64,000 bases of DNA, from contig CBDDCL010000009.1 in assembly GCA_965226245.1 (NCBI GenBank), positions 13,918-77,917 on the forward strand, given 5' to 3'. Under the pieces are notes generated by a model that worked only from the letters and a program-made list of their open reading frames with translations, was not told where the DNA came from and searched no databases. This document shows, piece by piece, positions 16,469 through 26,021 of the stretch (positions within the stretch are counted from its first letter, which is position 1; each line of letters starts with the position of its first letter). Source of the stretch: CBDCYS01 sp965226245. GTDB lineage: Bacteria; Acidobacteriota; Terriglobia; Bryobacterales; UBA6623. A program made the translations under genes and the position numbers.

Positions 16469-17557
16469 ATGACTAAGAAATCCTTTTGGCGGCGCGGGGA
16501 AGACTACGCGCAGAAAGTCTCCAGCGAAATCATTGACCAGATCAAGGCCGGAGTTGCGCCGTGGCAGAAGCCGTGGAAGCCGGGAGAACAGATCAGCGCC
16601 GAAAACTTCTCAACCGGCCAGAAGTACAGCGGCGGCAACAGCCTTTACCTGATGAGCCGCGCGATCCGCGACGGACGGGGAGACAACCGTTGGGGAACCT
16701 ACAACCAGATTCGGGAAGCGGGCGGGCAGGTCCGCAAGGGCGAGAAAGGGACGCAGGTTCTATTCTTCACGGATCGCAACAGCAGGGTTGCGAAGGACGA
16801 GAAAGGGCAGACGATGAAGAACAAGGAAGGCAAGACGATCTACGAAGAACAAAAGCGCGAGACGCCCATCTGTAAGCAGTACACGGTTTTTAACGTGGAG
16901 CAAGCCGAGGGCTTGGAATTGAAACCGCGAGAAGGCCAAGTACGGCCCGAATGGGACGCTCATCGAGACGCCGAGAAAGTGATCGCGGCCAGCGGGCCGA
17001 CCGTCGAGCACGTCGCCGGAGATCGCGCCTACTATCGCATGGCCGAGGACAAGGTAGTGCTCCCGGAGCCGTCCCAATTCCCCACCCGCAACGGCTACTA
17101 CCAGACGGCGCTTCACGAGTGCGGCCATGCAACCGGCCACCCGGATCGCATGAACCGCGAAACGCTCAAAGAGGGATTAGCCAACGGCTTTGGATCGCCG
17201 GAATACGCCCGCGAAGAATTGCGGGCCGAGATCAGCGCCATGATGACCGGGGAGCGCGTGGGCGTGGGACATGACCCGCAGCGCGGCGCGGCCTATGTCG
17301 AGAACTGGGTGAAGGTGCTTGAAAAAGACCCGCATGAGATTCATAGAGCGGCGCGAGACGCGCAGAAGATGACCGATCACCTCATGGATCGCGCCATCGA
17401 CCGCGAGGTTGCCAAGCCGAGCAAGGAAAAGACGCGGGCCGAGTTGACCCAGGAATACTCTCATGCTCGCGGGCCGCGGATCAGCCAGACGCCAAAACAA
17501 TCGCCGGAAAAACAACCCGCTCAAGCCCAACAGCACGACGCAGGGCCGAGCCGTTAA
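16469..17557 (+). CDS. ardC: ArdC-family antirestriction protein
   Basis: 362 aa. The N-terminal ArdC ssDNA-binding domain is recognisable (IIDQIKAGVAPWQKPWKPGE, then YSGGNSLYLM, RWGTYNQI and VRKGEKGTQVLFF). The C-terminal zincin-like domain has HECGHATGH near residue 215, an HExxH-type zinc motif (HECGH), with a downstream Glu-rich helix EELRAEISAMM. ArdC proteins protect incoming single-stranded plasmid DNA from host restriction during conjugation. The last ~60 residues are Lys/Pro/Gln-rich and probably disordered. The position at the start of the transfer region fits early expression in the recipient. Confidence 0.85.
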   Translation: MTKKSFWRRGEDYAQKVSSEIIDQIKAGVAPWQKPWKPGEQISAENFSTGQKYSGGNSLYLMSRAIRDGRGDNRWGTYNQIREAGGQVRKGEKGTQVLFFTDRNSRVAKDEKGQTMKNKEGKTIYEEQKRETPICKQYTVFNVEQAEGLELKPREGQVRPEWDAHRDAEKVIAASGPTVEHVAGDRAYYRMAEDKVVLPEPSQFPTRNGYYQTALHECGHATGHPDRMNRETLKEGLANGFGSPEYAREELRAEISAMMTGERVGVGHDPQRGAAYVENWVKVLEKDPHEIHRAARDAQKMTDHLMDRAIDREVAKPSKEKTRAELTQEYSHARGPRISQTPKQSPEKQPAQAQQHDAGPSR

Positions 17558-17566
17558 GGAGCCACC

Positions 17567-18460
17567 GTGTTTGATCCGCGAGACTTTACCAGCGATCCCC
17601 GGACCCGGCCCGAAGCTCGCCCCAGGCGCGACCACGCGAAAGAGCGCGAGGACCGCGAGCGCGACGGCCACCGGCGCGAATACGATCCCCGCGGGACGAA
17701 GCGGCAGAGCTTCCAGGACCGCACGGATCGAGCGATAGCCGATGTGGGAATGTATCGCAACGTCGCCTACCGCGACCTGGCGGATGCTCACTTTGAGGGA
17801 CACCCCTACGCGGCGCGGCGGGCCGTCGATCAGATGGTCCGGGCCGGTCACGTCCGGGAGCATAACGCCGAGGGACCGCAAGGCGGCAGCTACAAAGTGC
17901 TGACGCTCACCGAGCGCGGAGTGGAGCGGGCGGAGCGCGTAGCCCGCGACCAGGGGCTTGATTCCCAACAGAAGGCATGGAGCGGGCTTGTGAAGCCCGG
18001 CGAGCTTCAACATGACGTGGCTGTATTTCGCGCCGCGAGGATCGAGCAGATGAAGCTACTCGAACAAGGAGCCACTATCAAGCGCGTTCGGATTGACGCC
18101 GAACTCAAGCGCGAGGTCGCCAGCGCTACGGAAAGCGCGAGGGCGCGAGGCGGAAAGGAAGCGGCGGACGCCGCCCGCTTGGAAGCGGCGGACGCTCTAG
18201 GTCTCGCCGTCAAAGATTCTCGCGTGGAGTACCCCGACGCGCAGCTTGAATATCTGGATGTTGAAGGCCGCAGCGGGCGCGTCAATGTCGAGGTTGCGAC
18301 CGAGCATTACAGCGCCAAAAGTATCGCCGCGAAAGCCGCAGCCGGGTTTGCCATGCATGGCAGCAACGGGCGGGCGGCGGCGCGGATCGCCCGATCCCTC
18401 GGCCAAGACGAGGGCGGCGGCGGCGGCGGCTCACGAGATAAAGGGTCCATCGAACTCTAA
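17567..18460 (+). CDS. replication-relaxation-like winged-helix protein
   Basis: 297 aa. After a highly charged N-terminus (to ~60) there is a winged-helix segment (VAYRDLADAHFEGHPYAARR, AVDQMVRAGHV, YKVLTLTERG). A HDVAVFRA motif and a C-terminal alpha/beta part (YPDAQLEYLDVEGRSGRVNV, EVATEHYSAKSIAAKAAAGF) follow. This layout resembles the replication-relaxation family, which occurs on mobile plasmids and may process or bind the origin. The match is by pattern only. It follows ardC by 9 bp and precedes the T4SS genes. With no classical relaxase in the window, it is a candidate DNA-processing protein. Confidence 0.5.
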   Translation: MFDPRDFTSDPRTRPEARPRRDHAKEREDRERDGHRREYDPRGTKRQSFQDRTDRAIADVGMYRNVAYRDLADAHFEGHPYAARRAVDQMVRAGHVREHNAEGPQGGSYKVLTLTERGVERAERVARDQGLDSQQKAWSGLVKPGELQHDVAVFRAARIEQMKLLEQGATIKRVRIDAELKREVASATESARARGGKEAADAARLEAADALGLAVKDSRVEYPDAQLEYLDVEGRSGRVNVEVATEHYSAKSIAAKAAAGFAMHGSNGRAAARIARSLGQDEGGGGGGSRDKGSIEL

Positions 18461-18475
18461 ACAGGAGATTCGCAA

Positions 18476-18820
18476 ATGCAGCCGTGGAAAATCAGTGTTG
18501 GCTTCACGGTCATCATAATTGCCATCGCGGGAATGATTGGCGGAGAGCACTTCGCTTTTGTCGAACCTTATTTCCAAATCCTCGCCGTCGATTATGGGAT
18601 GAGCCTAGCGTGGTATGGCGGAGCCGCCATCGTTTCCGTTATGGCTGTTATCTACGGTTCCGCCCGCGCTTTCGGCTTGGCGGACCTCGGCCTCAAGGTC
18701 GATCTGATGGAGCGCTCTATTCGGCGCGGCGGCGGGAAGGGACACACCGAGCTTGCCGACAAGTTAGGACAAGAGGACCGGGGACAATTCCCCGGAGTAA
18801 GGACAAGGAGAGAGACATGA
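18476..18820 (+). CDS. T4SS-linked small membrane protein
   Basis: 114 aa with two hydrophobic segments (VGFTVIIIAIAGMIGG; WYGGAAIVSVMAVIYG) and a charged C-terminal tail. A good ribosome site (AGGAG) precedes the ATG. The stop overlaps the start of the VirB2-like gene (ATGA), so it belongs to the transfer operon. No family recognised. The size and location allow a role as an inner-membrane accessory or entry-exclusion protein, but that is inference from position only. Confidence 0.6.
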   Translation: MQPWKISVGFTVIIIAIAGMIGGEHFAFVEPYFQILAVDYGMSLAWYGGAAIVSVMAVIYGSARAFGLADLGLKVDLMERSIRRGGGKGHTELADKLGQEDRGQFPGVRTRRET

Positions 18821-19161
18821 AAAACAGACATTTGACCACTATATCTAGTGGTCGTTCAGCTGACAGAGGTACTACATATTGTAGGCGACACGGCGGGCGC
18901 GTCGTTCTTTTACTGAGCATCTTCGCGCTTTCAGCGGGAGACCTCATGGCGCAAGGCACGAGTCCATGGCTCGAAGCCATCACCGTGCTTCAGGACGCTT
19001 TCACCGGACCCATTGCGCGAGGACTGAGCTTGATTGCCGTTGTCGTGGGCGGGCTGATGTTTGCCTTCGGGGAAGGCGGCAGCAAGAAAGCCTTGGCCGG
19101 AATCATCTTCGGCCTGGGAATGGCTATGGGCGCGGCCAACTTTCTTGATTGGCTCTTCTGA
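18817..19161 (+). CDS. trbC: VirB2/TrbC-type pilin subunit
   Basis: 114 aa. A long signal region (basic N-terminus, then VVLLLSIFALSAGDLMAQ) is followed by two hydrophobic helices (FTGPIARGLSLIAVVVGGLM; KKALAGIIFGLGMAMGAANF) separated by a short glycine/lysine loop. This is the hallmark of TrbC/VirB2 major pilins, which are processed and assembled into the conjugative pilus. It is followed by VirB3 with a one-base stop/start overlap, as in most Trb/VirB operons. Confidence 0.85.
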   Translation: MKNRHLTTISSGRSADRGTTYCRRHGGRVVLLLSIFALSAGDLMAQGTSPWLEAITVLQDAFTGPIARGLSLIAVVVGGLMFAFGEGGSKKALAGIIFGLGMAMGAANFLDWLF

Positions 19162-19457
19162 TGGAGCGCGGGAGAATATGGCGCGGATACCCGACGCTTT
19201 CCAAACCGCTCACCATCATGGGCGTCGAGCGCCGTTGGTTCCTGTTGAGCGCTACGTTGGGAATGGCGCTTTGGAACGCCATCAACTCCCTTATGGCGGG
19301 CGCGTTTAGCTTTGGGGTGCTCTATGCAATCGGGTTTTGGGCTTGGAAGCAAGACCCCAACATGCTTGAAATCTTGCGGGCGTCCGCGCAGTTTCGCGCC
19401 CGCTACGATCCCGGCAAGTGGGCGAAGGCACCTTGGACCCTTCTCATTCGGAGATAG
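19161..19457 (+). CDS. trbD: VirB3/TrbD-like T4SS inner-membrane protein
   Basis: 98 aa starting MERGRIWRGYPTLSKPLTIM. VirB3/TrbD proteins are short, with a conserved YPTLSKPLTIMGVERRWF-like N-terminus and two close membrane helices. Both are seen here (FLLSATLGMALWNAINSL; GAFSFGVLYAIGFWAW). It works with the VirB4 ATPase encoded next. The ATG uses the last base of the trbC stop, so the genes are translationally coupled. Confidence 0.85.
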   Translation: MERGRIWRGYPTLSKPLTIMGVERRWFLLSATLGMALWNAINSLMAGAFSFGVLYAIGFWAWKQDPNMLEILRASAQFRARYDPGKWAKAPWTLLIRR

Positions 19458-19460
19458 CGC

Positions 19461-21884
19461 GTGAATATCAACAACGAACTTGCGGACTACGAAGCGGCGG
19501 GAGCGCTGGCTGACGAACTGCCATGGTGGGGCTGGCTCGAAGATGGCCGGTCCTGCTTGACGCGGGCCGGAGAGCTTATGTCGATCGCACGGCTCACGCC
19601 TAGCGTTCTGGACGGTCAGACACCCGAACAACTAGACCGTGTAGTGGACCGCTGGCAGCGCATGTTGAGCGGAGTCGATTCGCGGACCCGGCTGTACTTC
19701 TATTTACTTCGCCGTCCAATCCAATTCGAGGACCACGACGAGGACAAGGGATCGAGCGTTGCCGCCCTTGGACGGCGCAAGCGGCGAGCGTTCCTTGAGA
19801 AACGAGTACAGAGCGTTAGCGCCTATGTCGCATGGGCGCATGATCCGGGCCTATCCGCCGTGACCACTCAAAAGACAGGCGGGCCGTGGTGGATGAGCTA
19901 CGCGAAAAACTGGATGGCGCGGCGGCGCAATCAACATGAATCGGTTTATCTTGAATCCTCTATCCAAGAGGCGGCGGGGAGCTTCCGGCAACTGGTCGAA
20001 GCAAGCCGAGCGCTGGTCGATGACCTCACAGCGGTACGAGTGCTTGACGCGGCGCAAGGATCGCTCGTCTTGAACGAACTCATCAACCGGCCCGGTTCCT
20101 TTTGGGACGGCGCGACCGGCAGCGGAATGAATTGGAGGCTGGCCGTCTCCGAACTCGAAGCGGAGCGGCGCAATCTTCGCCTAGACGGGGAGCCAGTGAT
20201 TCTCTACTCGCTTCTCTCGCCACCCGGAGCGGCCAAGGCGAATCTTCTACAGGCGCTTTACCGGCTCGATGCAACCATGACGGTCACTCTCGAATGGCGT
20301 CCGCAAAACCTCGATGCGGCCCGCCGTAAAATCCGGGGAGCGCAGCGCCATTACTTCTCGAAGCGCTACTCAATGTCCGCCGCTGTTCAAGAAACGGAAG
20401 GCACCGCGACGGCAATGGTGGACACGGCGGCGGAGGCGGAATCGGAGCGCCTAGGCGATGCCCTGGTCGAGTTGGAGACGGACGGAATCGCCTACGGCGA
20501 TCTTGCCTTGACGGTGGCGCTCCATGGGCCGCTATCGCTCACCGAGAGCCTAGACGGAGATATCCGGCGCATCTTCACCAGCCACGACGCCAAGGTGATA
20601 CGCGAGGGTTACGGGCAGCTTCCGGCGTGGTTTTCGCGGATGCCCGCGCAACCGCGACGGCGGCAATGCCGATCCGTGTTTTTATCGGCGGGCGCGGTTG
20701 CTTCCATGGCTCCGATCTTCGGTCCTCCGGTGGGAACACCGCGCAGCGGTCACTTGAAGAAAGCGGCCCTGGCCGTGCTTGAAACCCAATGGAGAACCCC
20801 CTACTACTACGATCTGTTCAAAGGAGACGTGGGACATACGCTGGTGCTTGGCGCGACCGGCGCGGGCAAATCCTTCACGCTCAACTTCCTTCTAGTTCAA
20901 GCGCTCCAATACGATCCGCGTATCCTCATTCTCGATCTAGGCGGCTCCTACCGCTGGCTGACCCAGTTTCTAGGCGGAGGCTACATGGAGCTATCGCCGG
21001 AAGGTGACGCGGGCGGCGGCTTCCGTTTGCGGCCCTTCTCCCTTCCAGCGGGGGAGCGCACCTTTGGATTCCTTGCCGGGTGGATTGCGCGGCTGTTGCG
21101 AATCGGCGGCTGGAAACTCGGCGGGGAAGACCCTAGCGAGATTCGCGCCCGCGTCGAAGATATCTATGCCTTCGCACCCGCACGGCGGACCCTTGGAGTG
21201 CTGGTCCGTTCGCTTCCCTCAAAGATGTGGCCCGCTATGGGGCGCTGGCATGGCAACGGCGCATGGGGTCGATACTTCGATAACGCGGCGGACGGCGAAG
21301 ACCTCAACTTCGAGGACTGGCAAGTAATCGACATGGCGGGCGCGGCGGAGCATGAGGACTTGTGCGAAGCGGCGCTGTTCTACCTTCTGGAACGGTTGCG
21401 GCTGTCTTTGGAGAACCCCGACGAGACGGCCAGAGTAAAGCTAATGGTGGTCGATGAAGCGTGGCGCTACTTGCAAGACCCGGCGGTACTTTCCTATCTT
21501 GCCGAAGCCGCGAAGACATGGCGCAAGAAGAACGCGGCGCTCGTTATCGCCACACAAAGCGCCGTGGACGTGACCGGAACCGCGGGGGCGGAAGCCCTGC
21601 TTGAATCCATGCCGACCAAGCTGTTTCTAGCCAACCCGGAGTTGCCGGACAAAGCCGCCGAAACCTTCCGGCTCAACCCTTCCGAAGTCAATACCATTCG
21701 AGGCTTGATCCCCAAGCGCGAGCTTTATCTACGCCGCACCGACGCGGCGGGTATCTTGCGGCTCGAAGTCGATCCGGCGAGCTACTGGCTTTACACCTCG
21801 TCGCCCGTCGATGCTCACAAGCGGGCCGAAGCAGTCCGCAAATACGGCCTCGTTGAGGCCATTGAACACTTATCTAGGAGGTAG
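19461..21884 (+). CDS. trbE: VirB4/TrbE-type T4SS ATPase
   Basis: 807 aa from a GTG three bases after the trbD stop. Walker A is LGATGAGKSFTLNFLL (near residue 463). Walker B is KLMVVDEAWRYL (near 660), followed by RKKNAALVIATQSAVD. The N-terminal ~350 residues show the CagE/TrbE-like domain (RTRLYFYLLRRPI, WMARRRNQHESVYLES). VirB4 ATPases energise pilus assembly and substrate transfer at the inner membrane. The length is typical and the frame is intact. It is followed directly by the VirB9-like gene, which differs from the usual trbE-J-L-F-G-I order. Confidence 0.9.
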   Translation: MNINNELADYEAAGALADELPWWGWLEDGRSCLTRAGELMSIARLTPSVLDGQTPEQLDRVVDRWQRMLSGVDSRTRLYFYLLRRPIQFEDHDEDKGSSVAALGRRKRRAFLEKRVQSVSAYVAWAHDPGLSAVTTQKTGGPWWMSYAKNWMARRRNQHESVYLESSIQEAAGSFRQLVEASRALVDDLTAVRVLDAAQGSLVLNELINRPGSFWDGATGSGMNWRLAVSELEAERRNLRLDGEPVILYSLLSPPGAAKANLLQALYRLDATMTVTLEWRPQNLDAARRKIRGAQRHYFSKRYSMSAAVQETEGTATAMVDTAAEAESERLGDALVELETDGIAYGDLALTVALHGPLSLTESLDGDIRRIFTSHDAKVIREGYGQLPAWFSRMPAQPRRRQCRSVFLSAGAVASMAPIFGPPVGTPRSGHLKKAALAVLETQWRTPYYYDLFKGDVGHTLVLGATGAGKSFTLNFLLVQALQYDPRILILDLGGSYRWLTQFLGGGYMELSPEGDAGGGFRLRPFSLPAGERTFGFLAGWIARLLRIGGWKLGGEDPSEIRARVEDIYAFAPARRTLGVLVRSLPSKMWPAMGRWHGNGAWGRYFDNAADGEDLNFEDWQVIDMAGAAEHEDLCEAALFYLLERLRLSLENPDETARVKLMVVDEAWRYLQDPAVLSYLAEAAKTWRKKNAALVIATQSAVDVTGTAGAEALLESMPTKLFLANPELPDKAAETFRLNPSEVNTIRGLIPKRELYLRRTDAAGILRLEVDPASYWLYTSSPVDAHKRAEAVRKYGLVEAIEHLSRR

Positions 21885-21887
21885 CTC

Positions 21888-22766
21888 ATGTTGAAAATCC
21901 TTACACTCGTTACGGCGGCGCTCGTGGCGCTCACTATTCCGCTGGACGCTCAGGAGAGCGGGCCGCAGCGAGAAATCATCGAAGCCGAGGCGGACGGCGC
22001 GGTAATTCACCGCGTCGGCGGGCAAGATAAGATTGTCAGAATCCGCGCCAAGACCCGCCACACTACCGTTATCGTGCTTCCCGCCACGGAAAACGTGCTG
22101 GATTTTGTGGTCGGAGATTCCGAATACTGGCACCTAACCGGAGCCGCGAATCTCGCGTTCCTCAAGCCCATTGCCGAGGGCGTCACTACCAACGTGGCGC
22201 TCGTTTGCGAGTCCGGGCGCATCTACTCATTCCTTGTCACCGAGCAAAGCAAGGGCCAGCCGCATCTTGTCGTCCGCATCGACCAAGAGGCCGAGGCAGA
22301 CCCGCGAATCTCGCCGGGTAAACATGAACCGGCTTTTGTCGCTCGCGGGCGGGTTGTCGCCTATCAGCAAATGGCGGAGACGGCCATCGAGAGGGCTAGA
22401 GCAGCGCAGATCGAAGCAGACAGCCGCATTGCGGACGCGACGGCGCTTGCGGCGGGCGAGAGTGAATCGTTCCAAGCGGAGTATCCTACGCGGCTCAAGT
22501 TCCCTTACCGGCTCGATGACAAGGCTATCAAGTGGCCGTTTTTAGTCGAGGGAATGTGGCACGACGGGAAATTTACCTACCTTCGCTCCAACGCCCAAGA
22601 GTCGCCCGCGCTGTACGAACACAAGGACGGGAAACCTTCACTCGTGGCCTACGATCTTGGCGAGGACGGGCTGTATATCGCCCGTCACGTTTTAGGTGAC
22701 GGCTGGTTGCAAATCGGTAAAGAGAAAGCACGGTGGCGCTTCACCGTGCCGGAGATCGCGCCGTGA
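21888..22766 (+). CDS. trbG: VirB9/TrbG-type T4SS outer-membrane core protein
   Basis: 292 aa with an N-terminal signal peptide (LTLVTAALVALTIPLDAQ). The VirB9/CagX pattern is present: an N-terminal domain with YWHLTGAANLAFLKPIAEGV and TNVALVCESGRIYSFLVTE. The C-terminal beta domain has YPTRLKFPYRL near the middle, FLVEGMWHDGKFTYLRSNAQ, and ALYEHKDGKPSLVAYDLGED. With VirB10 it forms the channel core complex. A long Ala/Glu helix separates the two domains. The stop overlaps the VirB10 GTG start. Confidence 0.85.
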   Translation: MLKILTLVTAALVALTIPLDAQESGPQREIIEAEADGAVIHRVGGQDKIVRIRAKTRHTTVIVLPATENVLDFVVGDSEYWHLTGAANLAFLKPIAEGVTTNVALVCESGRIYSFLVTEQSKGQPHLVVRIDQEAEADPRISPGKHEPAFVARGRVVAYQQMAETAIERARAAQIEADSRIADATALAAGESESFQAEYPTRLKFPYRLDDKAIKWPFLVEGMWHDGKFTYLRSNAQESPALYEHKDGKPSLVAYDLGEDGLYIARHVLGDGWLQIGKEKARWRFTVPEIAP

Positions 22767-24112
22767 TCGAGTGGAAACGGCTCTACACGAAACCGGCAGG
22801 ATCGCTACCCGGTGGCGTCATCACTCAATGGGGTGTGGGAGTTCTCACTGTTGGGGTGTTGATGTTTCTCACCTACTGGATTTTGACGAACGGAGAGCTA
22901 GAGCAGCTTGCCGAAATAACCGAGCAGACCGCGACCGCGCCACGCAGCTATACCGATCAGATGGCATCGCGGGTGGATGAAGAAACCATGAGGGCCGACA
23001 CCAAGCGGGCGGCGGCGGATCGAGACTTACTGACGCGACAACAACAGCAAGCCAATACCGCAGGAGTGCGGGCGGGCCAAGTCACCGCCCAAGAAGCCGC
23101 CGTACTTGCCGGGCCGAGTCCCGACACCGGGCAACCCTACACCGAGCAAGAATGGGATCTTCGGGAGCGCTTGCGCCTGGAAGCCGTCGAGCGGCGGAGC
23201 CGTTCACTTCGCAGTTCACCTGTTGCACAGACCTACCGCAAACTGGACGGCGGCGGCGGGAGCGTGGCGGAGCGCACCGTGAACGATCCTATTGCAACCG
23301 CCAAAGCCGAAGGCGCGGCGGCGCTGCAAACGGCGCTGAGCACCATTGGAACCGTTACTAGCGGCCTCGAAGATCAGATTGCGGCGGAGGCGCAGGCGGA
23401 TCAAGACTTCATCGCGGCGCTTCGCGGTACGCCCGCCACGCCGGAAGACAGCCCGCTTATTGCCGCCGCGACTTCCGGCAGCTCCACGGCGCAAGACTAC
23501 TCGGCTCCGGCGCGAGTCGAGACAGCCAAAGACCCGCCCGGTTGGGAGCGCATCTATGAAGGCTCATTTTTAGAAGCGGCGCTGGTAACACAGCTTTCCG
23601 GCGACTTTCCCGGCCCGGTGCTGGCCGTGGTTGCCTTGCCCTTCTACTCGGCAGACCGGCTACACGTCTTGATTCCGCGAGGGGCGCGGGTTATCGGTAC
23701 GGCTCAGGCCGTGGGGAACCAAGATCAAACACGGCTGGCCGTAGGGTTTCACCGCTTGATCTTCCCTGATGGTCGTTGGGTTTCACTCCAATTTCGCGGC
23801 CTCAATCAGCTTGGCGAGGGAGCCTTGAAGGATCAAGTGAACCGCCACTACTTTTCGATGTTCGCCGCAGTCGGAGCGGTAGGCGTCCTCAGCGGCCTCA
23901 CGGCGGCGGGCGGCAATCCCTACGAAGGCGGAGGGGCGGGCATGAGGTCCGGGGCAGGGCAAGGACTCGGCCAAGCCGCTACGCGCATCCTAGATCGTTT
24001 CTTGAATCGTATGCCCACAATCACAATTCGGGCTGGACACCGGCTCCGCGTTTGGCTCACGTCAGACGTGCTGGTACCCCGGCCCACGAAGACCAAAGGA
24101 GAGAGAAAATGA
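22763..24112 (+). CDS. trbI: VirB10/TrbI-type T4SS core protein
   Basis: About 449 aa from a GTG at 22763, which overlaps the trbG stop. A single N-terminal membrane helix (VGVLTVGVLMFLTYWIL) is followed by a long charged, Ala/Gln-rich periplasmic linker. The conserved C-terminal TrbI barrel runs from about 265: YEGSFLEAALVTQLSGDFPG, HVLIPRGARVIGTAQAV, PTITIRAGHRLRVWLTSDV. VirB10 spans both membranes and gates the channel. The stop overlaps the VirB5-like start (ATGA). Confidence 0.9.
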   Translation: MIEWKRLYTKPAGSLPGGVITQWGVGVLTVGVLMFLTYWILTNGELEQLAEITEQTATAPRSYTDQMASRVDEETMRADTKRAAADRDLLTRQQQQANTAGVRAGQVTAQEAAVLAGPSPDTGQPYTEQEWDLRERLRLEAVERRSRSLRSSPVAQTYRKLDGGGGSVAERTVNDPIATAKAEGAAALQTALSTIGTVTSGLEDQIAAEAQADQDFIAALRGTPATPEDSPLIAAATSGSSTAQDYSAPARVETAKDPPGWERIYEGSFLEAALVTQLSGDFPGPVLAVVALPFYSADRLHVLIPRGARVIGTAQAVGNQDQTRLAVGFHRLIFPDGRWVSLQFRGLNQLGEGALKDQVNRHYFSMFAAVGAVGVLSGLTAAGGNPYEGGGAGMRSGAGQGLGQAATRILDRFLNRMPTITIRAGHRLRVWLTSDVLVPRPTKTKGERK

Positions 24113-25005
24113 AACACCGAATCTTGACCGCAGTAGTTGTTATCCCACTGTTTATCACCCTGAGCACGACGCCCGCCTATGCCATCCTTGGCTCGATCCT
24201 AGCGGGTATCCAGCGGGCGCAAATGATTATCAATCAGGGCGTCCAAATCTACAACGACACCATGGAGAAGATCACGTTTGACGGGCAGTTGACCGAGATG
24301 ATAGATCAGGCGTCCCACCTGAAACAGCAAGCGCTTGGAACCGTGGGAGCGCTCACCGATCCCTTCACCACATTGGCATCCGCACCGACGCAGTTTATCG
24401 GACTCGGCTTGAGTTGGAAGAATGACTTTACCGGCATCGCCCAGGGCATTGCGTCCAACGTCGCGGACATGGGCGAGAGCGGCAAGAGCTTCCGCGAATC
24501 GTGGAAAGACCGGCTCACCGCCGCCGATACCGTGTCCGAGACGGACATTCTCAATCTGTTCCAGAACAGCAGCCCGGAGATCGCGGAGCGGGCTTCGCGT
24601 GGTTTTCTCACGGCGCGGGAGGAAGGCGACAAGCGCCTAGTGCTCGGTCACACGATGAGCGACACGGCCTCAAATCTCATGGTCGCGGCGAAGGACGCCG
24701 TAAAGTCGTACAAGGGCTTGCAGGACAACACCAACGTATCCAACACCGCACTAGCCCAATCGCAAATCGCCGGAACGGTGACGCAAGGCAACCTCACCGC
24801 TGCCATGGCTCAGTTGATGGCATATTACGCGGCGAAGGACGCGGCGGAGACTTACGAAGCCGAGATCAACAGGCGCGCAGCACTGTCTAACCGGGTTGCC
24901 CGGAACCAGCAAGCCGAGATCGTCTACGACGCGCATATCGCCGGGATCGTAGCTCAACGCCAAGCAGTCCGAGAAGGGATGCTCTTTCCTCTTCCCGGTC
25001 AATAA
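24109..25005 (+). CDS. trbJ: TrbJ/VirB5-like T4SS protein
   Basis: 298 aa with a signal peptide (VVVIPLFITLSTTPAYA) and a largely helical remainder rich in Ala, Gln and Thr. TrbJ/VirB5 proteins are secreted minor pilus components of similar length. The pattern IINQGVQIYNDTMEKITFDG followed by a QASHLKQQALGT helix is consistent with TrbJ. The first bases overlap the trbI stop. An upstream in-frame extension lies within trbI and is not real. Confidence 0.75.
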   Translation: MKHRILTAVVVIPLFITLSTTPAYAILGSILAGIQRAQMIINQGVQIYNDTMEKITFDGQLTEMIDQASHLKQQALGTVGALTDPFTTLASAPTQFIGLGLSWKNDFTGIAQGIASNVADMGESGKSFRESWKDRLTAADTVSETDILNLFQNSSPEIAERASRGFLTAREEGDKRLVLGHTMSDTASNLMVAAKDAVKSYKGLQDNTNVSNTALAQSQIAGTVTQGNLTAAMAQLMAYYAAKDAAETYEAEINRRAALSNRVARNQQAEIVYDAHIAGIVAQRQAVREGMLFPLPGQ

Positions 25006-25019
25006 TCCGGTGGTAGTTA

Positions 25020-26021
25020 ATGCAAATCCAACTCGATCCCGGCATCCCGACCAATCTCTCCGAAGAAGAACTGAGGAACTTCAAATCGTTCCTCGATATC
25101 GCCCTAGAATCACTCACGGCCTCGGCGGGCGCGGAGATATTCACCTTGGGAAATCAACTGCTCGGCGCTCTTGCCCTCATCGTCTTGGTTATGAGTGGAT
25201 TGAAGATCGCCTTTGGCGGCGGGTTCCAGCCGTGGGAAGTCATTCGCGTCATCATTGGCATTTGGATTCCATGGGTGATGTTGCAGTTCTACACGACCAA
25301 CATTCCGGGCATGGTCCACGACTTCCCACACATGATCGCGGCGGGCGGCAACTGGCTTAACTTGCTACTCGTTGACGACTCTGTTTCCTCGGTTCAAGAA
25401 GAACTCACCAACCTGTTTATGGAGCTTTCCAAGAATCAAGAAGCGGCGGTGGACTCAGGGGATATCATCGACATTTTGACCTCCGGCTTTCAAGCCGCGA
25501 TGACGACGGTTACAGGGTTTTTCATTGTCATCTTCATGGCGCTGATGATGCTCGTGCTCTCCGCTGTTGTCTACGCTCAAGTGATCTGGGCGCAGATCGC
25601 CCTTGCCATCCTCATCATTCTGGGTCCGGTCTTCATTCCGTTTCTCGTCTTCGATCCGCTGTCATTCCTGTTCTGGGGCTGGTTCCGGGCGATGATTACC
25701 TATTCGCTCTACGCCGTGATTGCCGGAGCCGTGTTGCGCGTATTCTCCGCCGTGGGAATCGCTTTCGTCACAAGCATGGGTAGTGCCGATCTCGATATCA
25801 ATAGCCTCATGGACGTGGGTTTGTGGCTGCTCGCGGTCGTGCCTTTCTTTACCGCCGGAATACTGGCAAGCCTCAAGTGCGGGGAACTCGCTTCGATGCT
25901 CGTCACCGGAGGCGGAGCGGGCGGGAGCGGACTCATGGGTATGGTGAGCACAGCGAGCATGGCGGTAGCCAGCGGAGGCACAGCGGCGGCGGCCAAGGCG
26001 GGCGCGGGAGGCGTCAAATGA
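25020..26021 (+). CDS. trbL: TrbL/VirB6-type polytopic T4SS protein
   Basis: 333 aa with about six membrane segments, e.g. LLGALALIVLVMSGLKIAFG, VTGFFIVIFMALMMLVLSAV, IWAQIALAILIILGPVFIPF and VGLWLLAVVPFFTAGILASL. The central ALAILIILGPVFIPFLVF signature with a following F-W-W pattern is typical of TrbL/VirB6, which contacts substrate in the inner membrane. The C-terminus is a Gly/Ala tail. The VirB8-like gene begins inside the last codon. Confidence 0.85.
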   Translation: MQIQLDPGIPTNLSEEELRNFKSFLDIALESLTASAGAEIFTLGNQLLGALALIVLVMSGLKIAFGGGFQPWEVIRVIIGIWIPWVMLQFYTTNIPGMVHDFPHMIAAGGNWLNLLLVDDSVSSVQEELTNLFMELSKNQEAAVDSGDIIDILTSGFQAAMTTVTGFFIVIFMALMMLVLSAVVYAQVIWAQIALAILIILGPVFIPFLVFDPLSFLFWGWFRAMITYSLYAVIAGAVLRVFSAVGIAFVTSMGSADLDINSLMDVGLWLLAVVPFFTAGILASLKCGELASMLVTGGGAGGSGLMGMVSTASMAVASGGTAAAAKAGAGGVK